In this document: positions 19,510 to 29,854 of the stretch, piece by piece | Layout: every line of letters begins with the position of its first letter | Position numbering within the stretch: the first letter of the stretch is position 1 | Assembly: GCA_021464525.1 (NCBI GenBank) | Contig: JADRCO010000567.1 | Coordinates: 1-30,697 of the forward strand | Reading direction: 5' to 3' | Length of the DNA: 30,697 bases | Origin: Rhizophagus sp. LPA8_4_AMF | Lineage: Eukaryota; Glomeromycota; Glomeromycetes; Glomerales; Glomeraceae | The notes under the pieces: generated by a model | Databases searched by the model: none | Seen by the model: the letters and a program-made list of their open reading frames with translations, nothing else | What the model was told of the DNA's origin: nothing | Position numbers and translations under genes: made by a program

Positions 19510-22500
19510 TTACAAATTTTGATTAGCGATGATATAAAGATCACAAAATTCTTTGAGCTGGTTAGCTCTCGAAGTTTCAGCAAATTGTTTCATATTTTCA
19601 ACATTCGACCTGATAATCGTTCGCGAGAGCCTCAATTCCATCAACTCCTTTAGATGGACCAACTCATAACTATTTGCTAATTTAAGTAGATCTTTATAAA
19701 GTGCAAATTTTGAAGTATCGTCATCAATATTTAAACTTTTAATTGCGACATCGATGTCCTGGCCATACAAGTATCGTAATAAGATTCGCATCGAGTTAGG
19801 TTGAATGTCATTAATAGTGATCTTGATCGGACCTGGATTTGCTGAAGAAACTTCTTGTCGAAAAAATTCAGAACCTGCCGCAAGCATATATCGACTTGCT
19901 TTAATTTCTTCTTCATTTACAATAAAAATGATGTCATTTAAGGAGGATTCCTGATCAAATAAAAGATTAAATACGACTTTTCCAATAATGGTGGACTGAT
20001 TGTGTAGACGGACGTTTATTTTATAATTTGGTCGTTTTACTTCCTTAACACCTGCACTTTTGAGCATGTTGGGATATTTTTGAAGACTCAGACAAATATA
20101 TCTATCCTCATCCTTTTCACTATTCAAAATCAAATCTTTTGAAGAGACCCAGTTGTCGTCATCAAATGGGTCTTGATCTTTGTTGAAATTAAGGAATAAT
20201 CTTTCACTTTCATGAATTTGTTCTGATAAGTAAATATCATTTGTCTTGCATTCATCTTCGAGCCATTTATAAACTTCATAGACGTTGTTTTTTAAAACGC
20301 CAGCCCAATCGCTCTTCCATTCATCATCAACCCGTATGGTTGTATACAAGAAACGAAGATGTTCGATTACAGTAGTTACTTCCGGTTTACCAAGTGATGG
20401 ATACATTTGAAGTACGTGTTTAGGTGGTACAACATCTTCTGCAATCAAAGACATTTGACTCCACGCAATTTCTTTATATTTGGAAAGAACTATGTGATCG
20501 AAACAATCTAAAGTATTAGTACGAACATAATTCAAATTATAAGGTTTGCCCAGATCTTTGGAAATTGGAACAAATCGAAATCTTTCCATTCCTTCTTCAA
20601 ATTTAAGAGTGTTAATATTTTTATAGAAATAGTCGAGCAAGGCAAAACCTCGATAACGTATATCGGATGGAGGATCCACCTTTTTTTCCAACGTCTCGAT
20701 ATACTTAGCGCAACTAATGAATGTTTTTTGATTAACCATATTTTTAAATCCAATATTTGACAATTCACTTAAATGGTTTATACCGCTATGAAGAAACATG
20801 CCCATGTTTTCACCAAAAATGATCTTGAAAACATTATTATGAATATTATATAGTTGATCAATTTTCTTTAATTTCTTATTATATGTGGGAAAACAAGGCT
20901 TATCTTTTAAATTTGTAACAATATTACTATGACCGAGTATGCTGTTTAGAAAAGTTACATAATAATTATCATATTCACTAGGGAATTCAACGTCTTCGAA
21001 AGTATACGAATAAGCATCTCGTTGTTGAACATCAAGTTTGATAAGACAATTTCGAACATCCCCACTAGCACACAAATATACTTTGGAATCGTTTTTTGTT
21101 CGATAATGTTGAAAATTATATGGCAAGATGTACCCGCATGAAATTGACTTCAAATCTAGATGTGAGAATGCCTGCCAAATAGGCAACGAGCGGATGAATA
21201 ATTTTAGATCCGGATTAGATTTTATGTCTACACAAATTAAAAAAAAAAAATAAATAAGCAATTCAGCCATTTGTTTAATTGCAAAGATGATAATATTTGT
21301 AATACTTAAAACTCTATCTAAATAGCTACCTAATCCATCCAAATTATTTCGTAATAAGCCTTGAAATCTTAAAGTCTGTTCACGTGGTAAGAACTTGAAG
21401 AAAACGTCTACACGGTCATTCTCGTCAGGTAAGCCTTCATTAATCAACTGGTAGATATCATCATTTTTTAGTATAAGTTGGAGTACTTTAAACCCATATT
21501 CGAATATGTATTTTGGATAATTATCAACTAACGGAAACGGCCAGTACTTTGAAATGGGATGATCTTTAAGATCCATTTTTTTATTTTTATGTAATCTGAT
21601 AATTTCTTCGAGTAGTTTGCAATAAAGTTCCGGTAAGAAATCGAGTAAAATATACCTATTCCAACCAAGTTTCTGATGATCTAAATCCGGCAGATCATCT
21701 TTTTCGATTAGTAATTTTCCACGATCTGAGCCCTGAGCCCAAGTTCCGTTAAGATGAACTGGCAAATATATTACATCTGGCAATGAGAAAAAGGAATACA
21801 ATCTACCCTTAAAGTTATCCTCTGAGCTTTTAAGTATTGTAGCGATGCCCCCTAATACGCGTAAACGATATTTTCTCGCATATTCTTTTAGTTTTGAATC
21901 CTCAGGATTTTGTTGAGCACCATTAGTAATAATCCAATGCTCTTCTTGTTTATTACCTGAATTGTCAGTTAATTCGATCTTTATCTGAAAAGTTTTAATT
22001 ACACCATTGTTAATACACTTTCTTCGATTTCGTGTATCTTCATCCAGTTCTGTTATATTCGATTTCCAAAGTGAAGTTATTTGGAATGGAGTTGTAGCTT
22101 CATTTATAAAAGACGTTTCAATCATCTCAATATTTCGAAGGAATATAAATTGAGAGGTGGCAATTGATTTAATATTGGTGAGTAACTCGATAACCTTGTC
22201 GGTAGTAAAAATGCTATCAGAGATATCACTTGGTTCTTTCCTAAATGGTAATCGAAAGAGAGTCCCTTCAAAAGTAGATCGAAAATCTACTCCTTCAATG
22301 CCTTCAAAAGGAACTAATTGGTCCTTTTTAGAGAACCCACCAATGCCATTATTGGGAATAGGACCCCTGATACCACGTTGAAACAAACATTTCTCTTGAG
22401 GATCCAAAAACGCAAAAGAATCACCACTTATAAAACTTGGAACATCAGTAAAATGATAGCACGAATTAAAACCTATTCCGTGTTTCCCGATTTTTGTATC

Positions 22501-22972
22501 ATCGCCTTGTTTTCCCCCAACGCGTATCTGCATAAGCGATTCAAAATCAGTTTCTTTAAATTTCGCATTATTAAATATCAAAATGGCTGGGCCTTGCCAA
22601 GCCTTCATTTCATCATAAAATAGAGAGTCTGTAGGGTGTGAACGAGCGTCAACTATAACATGATATCGAGTAGCTCCAGCATCATCGGCTATTTTTTTTA
22701 AAGTATAGATATTTCAATAATAAACATGAAAAAAAAAATCAAAATTTTAACGAAAGTGAAATAAATTGAGTTTTAATTATCCCCTTACCATTCTGAAGGA
22801 ATTCTTTAAATATACTCTCGAAAGGATAATCCTAGTAAAATATTAGTTTAATGAAGCCATTAAAAAAAAATACACCTTTAAAAGCATAGATGAAAATGAT
22901 GAAATCTACCTTTATGATATTACGTATGGACGAAATAAGTGTTTCATTTTGACCGTAAGATTGAAATGACAT
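19510..22972 (-). CDS. Sacsin-like HSP90-type ATPase fused to a BTB domain (intact copy)
   Basis: Exons 22910-22972, 22789-22831, 21306-22688 and 19510-21227 (introns 78, 100 and 78 nt, all GT-AG) give 3207 nt, 1068 residues. The N-terminus is a GHKL ATPase of the sacsin type: EFLQNADDAG (Glu31, Asn35, the Bergerat N-box), YDEMKAWQGPAILIFNNAKF, and the lid motif GKHGIGFNSCYHFTDVPSF (about 103-121). A sacsin-repeat-like middle runs to about 900. A BTB/POZ domain with its C-terminal helices occupies about 926-1045 (NDIIFIVNEEEIKASRYMLA, LLRYLYGQDI). Sacsin itself is a giant of over 4,500 residues; this has one ATPase/repeat unit. BTB proteins commonly act as Cullin-3 adaptors, so a chaperone-linked ubiquitin role is plausible but inferred. 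The ATG was chosen because exons 1-2 supply the N-box Asn. Reading through the last intron is also open. Confidence 0.9.
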
Positions 22973-23304
22973 TTTATATCGTTAACTTTTTTTCGCCTTT
23001 TTTTTTTGAATTATTTTTTTTTTGTTGATTAAATATTAAAAAAATCAATAGACTAGAATCTGATACCATTAAAAATTATTTCGAGAATGTAATTAAATCA
23101 CTTGCATTTGTTATATATATTTTTCTTTTTAATATTTAAATTTGTTCTTTGAGCGTCTTTTGTGGAAAGATTTTATACTAAAAATGGCTGTATATCGTTT
23201 TCATATCTACTTATACAGAAAAAATAGAAAAAATCAAAGAATATGTACTGTTTGCTACATTACTAAAATAAGCTGTTAATGATGATCTTCCGGGAAAAGT
23301 TTTG

Positions 23305-23598
23305 ACGATTATTTATTTGAAATACTTGGAGGTTTAAACAAAAATGATCAGCATTTTTATGCTTTTGCCATTTTGCGTCAAGATCGGCTTACTGTACGTG
23401 TAAAAAAACTTGTTAAAAATCGATTTAGTTTCGATTTTTTTTCTTTGATTCTAAAAATCTCCATTTTCATTAGAAATTGATTCTATATACTTCAACCAAC
23501 CAAATAACGTCTCAAAATTTTTCCAATAAAGAAATTAATACCATAGTTCTTATTCAGTCGTCAATGAGATATTTTTTACAGATATTTGGATAAAAAGG
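23305..23598 (+). other. Decayed coding-like stretch upstream of copy 2
   Basis: Reads FDDYLFEILGGLNKNDQHFY and beyond; the first part and the last ~150 bp match the equivalent stretch upstream of copy 1. No domain recognised. Confidence 0.22.
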
Positions 23599-23880
23599 AA
23601 GGCACATCTACCAGCTCATATCCCACTACGAGATGACACAGATTACTCCTCAATGACGCTAGACCATAAATTACGAGGTTACCTAGATGATACAACATGG
23701 ATTACTGATAATTTAAATAATCTCGAACATAACCTAGCAATAGCAGATGATTTCTATCAATTCGCTAACATTAAAATTAATAAGAAAAAGACAACGCTTT
23801 TAACCACCAACAATCGATCAGTAGCTTCACAAAAAACACTTCCTATTCAATTTAGATCAGCATCAATATCCTCCCTTTGA
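23598..23880 (+). mobile_element. LINE reverse-transcriptase fragment
   Basis: The open frame reads AHLPAHIPLRDDTDYSSMTL, then GYLDDTTWITDNLNNLEHNL, IADDFYQFANIKINKKKT. YLDD is the catalytic [FY]xDD box of a non-LTR reverse transcriptase, and the N-L-IADDFY..ANI.INK..T spacing is typical of the palm-to-thumb region in LINE ORF2 proteins. Only about 93 residues remain before a TGA; there is no endonuclease or 3' tail, so it is a fragment. Confidence 0.82.
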
Positions 23881-24632
23881 ACTGTGGCACCGTCGAATGG
23901 CGCAGTAAAATTTATTAACTGATCATGCGACCGCACATCGTGATTTATTACCAAGGGGGCATAAATAACAAAAATTGGGGGTAGAAATAACAGCCGCCTA
24001 ATATATAATCAGATATTTATTTATGACATTATAGATTTACGGCATTAAAATATATTTATGAACGTAAATATTTTATTTAATAATGAATACAAATTCAGAT
24101 TTATCAGCTACTATTCAGAGACCTGTAAAAAAAAGTCAATCATTTTTTATATTCCATCTTATACACGGAATTTATTAAATTATTTACATTTTCCGTGAAT
24201 GGAACCGTGAAAGGCTCATTTTTACGGAGTTTTTACAGAAATAACGGATAAAATTTTTTATAGGGAGGAAGAAAACTAAACCGAATAAAAATTTTAGTCA
24301 TGGTTTAATTAAGGTAGTAATTTATCAGAATAATAATATTGAATCAGGTATGTAAATAAATTTAAGGCTATTTATTCAATTACAAACTGATTTTATTTAT
24401 GCAAATATAAATTTTACATCTACTCTATAATCAGTGTTGAACAATAAATATGTATACATAAAATAATAATAAAATATTATAATGTTATAGGTTATTTTTA
24501 ATTCAAGATTGATACTAAAAAATAAAATTTATTCGTTCCGTCGCATCATCTTTGATTTATAATCTGTATAAGAAATTGGCTTTAGATTAAATAAATTATA
24601 ATTATAATAGCAAATATAAAAATTTATAAGAC
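23881..24632. other. AT-rich intergenic region
   Basis: No gene. It contains a short CACGGAA/TTCCGTG stem-loop (about 24174-24200) and the inverted copy (24379-24444) of the 17734-17798 repeat. Confidence 0.55.
24379..24444 (-). repeat. Inverted dispersed repeat, right copy
   Basis: Partner of 17734-17798 in opposite orientation; nearly identical over about 65 bp apart from small indels in the A-rich centre. Confidence 0.75.
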
Positions 24633-27600
24633 TTACTTTGTAAAATCAATAATTTCTACTGTGTTATTGTCGATATTATCATATTTTTGGAGCTTTTTTG
24701 TAAAAGGATTAAGTAATCGAGACTCATAAACAGCTTGTGGGTGAGTATTGTTTTTATTAAATGAAGAGAGATGCGATATTCTATATTCTTCTGCTTCTTT
24801 GAATTCCTTTGCAATTTGATAGTTGAAATTTGAGCCATCATATTTATATAAATCAATAAATAAATGAATCAATTGTAAAATTTCAGATGCTTTTGGTCTA
24901 TTATATGGATTTGAATCCAAACATTTTTTCATTAAATCAATATAATATTTTGGTGCTATTGGTACATTAATTTCGGGCCTAATTCCATTGCAAATGTTTA
25001 ATACTAAATATTCATCATGTGCACAATCGGCAAAGGGTTGTTTTCCAGTTGCTACAAAATACATAATCATACCAAAACTATATATATCTGCTGCCTGAGT
25101 ATAAGGTTCCCCTTTTAACACTTCAGGAGCTACGTAAGGTATAACTCCGTAAATATTATCTTGATTAGTATTACTAGCGTCTCCACACAATCCCATATCT
25201 GAAATATGTATAACACTATCATCCATACTATTAGTAACACCAGCAGTATTTAACAATATATTTCCTGTATGAAAATCACGGTGAACCATCTTCTTTTGAT
25301 GAAGTTCTTTAAGACCCATACTAATATTATAAAGTATAGTCACTTTTTTTGGCCATTCTAAATTGTTAAAATTTTTGTTCATCCAATAATTAAAATTTCC
25401 GCCCTTTGCATAGTCAAGAACTATAATGTATTCCTTTGTAACTGGATTTTGAGATATTCCATATATTTTAAGTATTTTATTTTCTTCATAATAATTTTCA
25501 TGATTTTTAATCGAATATAATTTAACCTATTAAAATATGAAAAAGTAATTATATAAAAATATATATAACTAAGGATGAATTTACAAAAATCACATACCTC
25601 ATTGAGAAGTTCACTTGTGATATTTTGGGAATTAAATAAACATTTTAAAGCAACAACTTTCTTTGATTTCTTGTATATTTATGTTCCTCCGTATTATAAT
25701 GTAATGGGCCATCCTTCCATATTGCCGAATATACTATAGCAAAACCACCTTTTCCTATCTCTTTAATTTCATCAAACTGATTGTATGGTATCCATTCAAA
25801 TACTATATCATTATAGGATTTGATTTTTGATTGCATATTCCGGATTAAATTAACAATTTTTTCATTCTTACTGGTCAATTTCATTAAATTATTTTCTAAT
25901 AACTCATTAATTTGACATAGTTTGCACCATTTTTCTGTAAAAACTTTACCACATTTATCACAATAGACATTTGGAAGAACTAAAATGTAATTTTTCGTAT
26001 CTGAATTTTGAGATATCCCATATATTTCAAGTTCTTTATTATTAACCTAATAAAATAAAGAAAATTTATTATTTTATTTAAGTATTAAGATTAAATAAAA
26101 ATTAATACCTCATTTAGAAATCCATTAATAGTATTTTGTGAGTTATATAATTTTAAATTGACATTTTTACTCCGTTTTCTTGAATAATCATATTTATTTA
26201 CATCATACTGTAATGGACCATCCTTCCATATTGCAAAATATATTGTAGCAAATTCATCTTTGTCTAATTCTTTAATATAATTGAATTGATCATACGGTAT
26301 CCATTCAGCTATAATATCCTTATGAGAATTAATTTTTAATTGCCTTTCTTGAATTAAATTATCAATTTTTTCATTTCCACTGGACCAATTTGTAAAATGT
26401 TTTTTTAAATCATTAATTTGACATGGTTTACACCATTTACACCATCTACTATATGTATCTATAAAACTTTTACCACATTTATCACAATAAACTCCATACA
26501 AATATAATATAATATAACATTTTGTATAAGGATTTTGAGATATTCCATATAAATGATTACGATCAAAATATATCTTAACCTAGTATTACAATAAAAAATT
26601 ATGTTATTATACATAAACATTTAAATTAAAATAAAGAAATGCTTACCTCATTTAGAAATTTATTGGTAATATTTTGTGATTTATATAATTTTAAACTGAC
26701 TCTTATATTCTGATTTCTTGAATATTCATATTTATTTCTGTCATATTTTAATAAACCATCCTTCCACATTGCTGAATATATTGTAGTAAGTTCATCCTTT
26801 CCTAATTCTTTTATATCATCGAACTGATCATATGGTATCCATTCAACTATAATATCATTATAGTTTTTAATTTTTAACTGCATTCCTTGAATTAAATTAT
26901 TAATTTTTTCGTTTCCACTAGTCCAATTTGTAAAATTTTTTTCTAGATAATTTATCTGACATGGCTTGCACCATGCATCTGTAAATTCTTTACCACATTT
27001 GACACAATATAAATCTTGGAAAACTATGATATAAGTTTGTGTACAAGGATTTTGAGATATTCCATATAAATGATTACGATCAAATACCTTAACCTATTAT
27101 AATAAGAAAATTTTGTTATTATATATAAAACGTTTAAATTAAAATAAAGAAATGCTTACATCAGTTAGAAATTTATTGGTAATATTTTGTGATTTATATA
27201 ATTTTAAATTGACTTTTGTATTTTGGTTCCTTGAATATTCATGTTTTTTTCTGTCATATTTTAATAGACCATCCTTCCATATTGCTGAATACATTGTAGT
27301 TAGCTCATCATTTCCTAATTCTTTAATATCATTAAACTGATCATATGGTATCCATTCAACTATAATATCATTATATATATTAATTTCTGATTGCATTCCC
27401 CGAATTAAATTATCAATTTTTTCATTTCTACTGGTCGAGATTGCGGAACCTTTTTTTATACCGTTAATTAGACATGGTTTACACCATGCTTCATATTGTT
27501 TTACAAATTTTATACCGCATTTATTACAACAAAAACTATCCGGAAATGATAGAATATAATTTTTTGTATAAGGATTTTGAGATATTCCATATAAATTATT

Positions 27601-29854
27601 TTCTTTATAATATACCTTAATCTATTATAATAGAAAATTTTGTTATTATACGTAAAATAATTAAGTTAAATAAAGAGAATCATACCTCGTTGAAAAATTC
27701 ATTGGTAATAACTTGTGAGTGATATAGTTTTAAATAGACTTTTTCATTCTGATGACTTTTATATTCATATTTATTTCTATCATATTTTAATGGACCATCC
27801 TTCCATATTGCTGAATACATTGTAGCAAATTCATCTTTTCCTAACTCTTTAATATCATCATACTGATCATATGATATCCATTCAACTATAATATCATCAT
27901 AAGCATTAATTTTTAATTGCATTTTCTGAATTAAACTGTCAATTCTTTCATTTCCACTAGTCCAATTTGTAGAATTTTTTTTTAGATCATTCATTTGACA
28001 ATGACTCGGTCGATACCATTCATCCGGAAATAACATAATAAATCCATTTGTATGAGGATTTTTAGATATTCCATATAAATGATTCCTTTTAAAATGCACA
28101 TTAACAACCTATTATTATAATAAAAACTTCTGTTATTATATGTAAAATAATCAAATTAAATAAAGAGTTTCATACCTCATGCATAAATATATTGGTAATA
28201 TTTTGTGATTTGTATAATTTGAACTTGACTTCTGTATTCCGTTTTCTTAAATATTCACGTTTAATACTGTCATATTGTAATGGACCATCCTTCCATATTG
28301 CTGAATATGTTGTAAAAAATTCATCTTTTCCTAACTTTTTAATATCATAGAACTGATCATATGATATCCATTCAACTATAAGATCATCATATCTATTAAT
28401 ATTTAATTGCATTCTCTGAATTAATCTATCAATCTTTTCATTTGCACTGGTCCAATTTGTAAAATTTTTTTCCAGACCATTTATTTGACATGGTTTACAC
28501 CATTTATAATAATCGTCTGTAAATTTTTTACCGCATTTATTACAATAAAATCCATCCGAAAATGATAAAATATAATTTTTTGTATAAGGACTTTGAGATA
28601 TTCCATATAAACGATTTCTTTTAACATATACCTGAGCGTACATTATAATAAAAAAAAATTTGTTATTATACGTAAAACATTACGGCGGATTTATGAAATT
28701 TGGCAAAAATCCCTGCTGCACCCTCGGGTATTAAAATGTCTTACAGAACTTTTTTATAAAATGTCAAATAATGACACGCTTTTATCACTGGAAAAATTGG
28801 TTAGACGTAAGATTTGGGGTACAAAAAAATTTTTGGGGCTCAAATATTTACATGACGGACAAATTTTGGGGATATTTCATAAATCTGCCATGATGATAAT
28901 TATATTATTTAAATAAAGAAATTCATACCTCATTTAAAATTTCATCGGTAATATTTTGTGAGTTATATAATTTTAAATAGACTTTTATATTCTGGTTTCT
29001 TGAATATTCACGTTTATTTCTGTCATATTTTAAAAATCCATCCTTCCATATTGCTGAATATATTGTAGCAAATTCATCTTTTCCTAACTCTTTAATATCA
29101 TCGAACTGATCATATGATATCCATTCAATTATAAAATCATTATATTTATCAATTTCTAATTGTTTCTCCTGAATTAAACTATCAATTTTTTCATTTCCAC
29201 TGGTCCAATTTGTGAAATTTATTTTTAGAGTATTTATTTGACATGGTTTACACCATTTAATATAATAATTTGTGAATTCTTTACCGCATTTATTACAATA
29301 TGTATCTTGAAGAATTGTAATATAATCCTTATCAGGATTTTGAGATATTCCATATAAATGATTTCTTTCAAAATATACCTTAACCTATTATAATAAAAAA
29401 ATTTTGTTATTATACGTAAAATAATTAAATTAAATAAAGAGATTCATACCTCATTTAAAAATTCATTGGTAATATTTTGTGAGTTAAATAATTTTAAATT
29501 GATTTTTGTACTTTGTTGTCTTTCATATTCACATTTCTTTGTATCATATCGTAATGGACCATCCTTCCATATTGCTGAATATAATGTAGTAAATTCATCC
29601 TTTCTTAATTCTTTAATATCATTGAATTGGTCATATGATATCCATTCAACTATAAAAACATTATTTTCATCAATTTTTAATTGCATTTCCCGAATTAAAT
29701 TATCAATTTTTTCATTTCCGCTCGTCCAATTTGTAAAATTTTTTTCTAGAACATTTGTTTGACACGATTTACACCATCCTAAATATGTATATTCTAAACA
29801 TATTTTACATTTACTAATATTTTCACTACCATAGCCATAATGATAATATACCAT
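24633..29854 (-). CDS. Multi-N-lobe protein kinase: eight tandem zinc-knuckle/N-lobe exons plus one C-lobe exon
   Basis: Exons: 29450-29854, 28929-29384, 28176-28631, 27686-28108, 27160-27621, 26647-27093, 26109-26579, 25598-26046 and 24633-25526 (introns 65, 297, 67, 64, 66, 67, 62 and 71 nt, all phase 0). The product is about 1,487 residues. Each of the first eight exons encodes a CxxC...CxxC knuckle, NFTNWTSGNEKID-like linker, EWI.YDQF, a glycine-loop strand pair ending YSAIWKDG, a lysine strand (LKLYNSQ) and the helix-C start (NE); the next exon begins with strands 4-5 (LYGISQNPxTKxYI). The final exon holds the single C-lobe: HRDFHTGN, ISDMG for DFG, APE, DIYSFGMIMYF, CLDSNPYNRP and a tail with HPQAVYESRLL and VEIIDFT. 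Exon 8 is 449 nt, not a multiple of three: a 1-nt loss near 25661-25670 breaks the frame after HKYTR. The start is the only in-frame ATG upstream of knuckle 1. An alternative is several short genes, but exons 2 to 8 lack usable starts and every boundary is a matched splice site. Confidence 0.85.
25598..26046 (-). repeat. Exon unit R8 of the N-lobe array, canonical but frameshifted
   Basis: Begins VNNKELEIYGISQNS; knuckle YCDKCGKVFTEKWCKLC; the only unit with a standard glycine loop (IGKGGFAIVYSAIW) and a standard VALK lysine strand (VVALKCLFNSQ). The loop and the lysine strand lie in different frames because one base is missing near 25661-25670. Confidence 0.83.
26109..26579 (-). repeat. Exon unit R7 of the N-lobe array
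   Basis: The longest unit (157 codons). Begins VKIYFDRNHLYGISQNP; the second knuckle half is expanded (WCKWCKPC); loop LDKDEFATIYFAIW; ends NTINGFLNE. Confidence 0.83.
26647..27093 (-). repeat. Exon unit R6 of the N-lobe array
   Basis: Begins VKVFDRNHLYGISQNP; knuckle YCVKCGKEFTDAWCKPC; loop LGKDELTTIYSAMW. It shares DELTT and the GLLKYDR ending with R5, so R5 and R6 are probably the most recent duplicate pair. Confidence 0.83.
27160..27621 (-). repeat. Exon unit R5 of the N-lobe array
   Basis: Begins IKVYYKENNLYGISQNP; knuckle CCNKCGIKF...WCKPC; the NFTNWTSGNEKID linker is degraded to GSAISTSRNEKID; loop LGNDELTTMYSAIW; ends NITNKFLTD with donor GTAAGC. Confidence 0.82.
27686..28108 (-). 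repeat. Exon unit R4 of the N-lobe array, zinc knuckle lost
   Basis: The shortest internal unit (141 codons). Begins VVNVHFKRNHLYGISKNP. The first CxxC pair and the WCKPC pair are gone; only one Cys remains (PSHCQMND). Loop LGKDEFATMYSAIW and lysine strand VYLKLYHSQ are kept. Confidence 0.82.
28176..28631 (-). repeat. Exon unit R3 of the N-lobe array
   Basis: Begins VYVKRNRLYGISQSP; knuckle YCNKCGKKF...WCKPC; loop LGKDEFFTTYSAIW; ends NITNIFMHE. The usual acceptor position (AATAG just before GTTAAG) is mutated here, and the likely acceptor has moved 6 bases downstream (CTCAG/GTATAT), keeping the frame. Confidence 0.8.
28684..28889. mobile_element. MITE inserted in the R2-R3 intron
   Basis: The left end GGCGGATTTATGAAAT and the reverse complement of the right end GGCAGATTTATGAAAT match at 15 of 16 bases. 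The 206-bp insert explains why this intron is 297 nt while the others are 62-71 nt. No clear target duplication was found. Confidence 0.7.
28929..29384 (-). repeat. Exon unit R2 of the N-lobe array
   Basis: Open from splice site to splice site without a start or stop. Begins VKVYFERNHLYGISQNP, knuckle YCNKCGKEF...WCKPC, loop LGKDEFATIYSAIW, ends NITDEILNE. 152 codons, the same length as R3. Confidence 0.85.
29450..29854 (-). repeat. Exon unit R1 of the N-lobe array
   Basis: The first unit, with the start codon; it lacks the LYGISQNP strand segment, as expected for the first N-lobe. Knuckle CKIC...WCKSC; glycine loop LRKDEFTTLYSAIW; lysine strand INLKLFNSQ. Donor GTATGAATC. Confidence 0.85.

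Larger units (their letters stand above)
18809..23599 (-). repeat. Segmental duplication, copy 2 (partner 7868-12671)
   Basis: The second, same-orientation copy of the 4.8 kb unit, carrying the intact HATPase-BTB gene. Its far end stops abruptly at the start of a LINE reverse-transcriptase fragment. See the copy 1 entry for the limits of homology and the identical 1.19 kb tract. Confidence 0.9.

Noticed and set aside
26091-28643. Separate small genes for the individual N-lobe ORFs
   Set aside because: Each has an in-frame splice acceptor upstream and donor downstream, lengths are multiples of three, and R2 has no usable start; a single multi-exon gene explains all of them.
24633-29854. Regular array read as a CRISPR or simple tandem repeat
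   Set aside because: The repeats are diverged protein-coding exons of about 450 nt with introns, in a eukaryotic genome.
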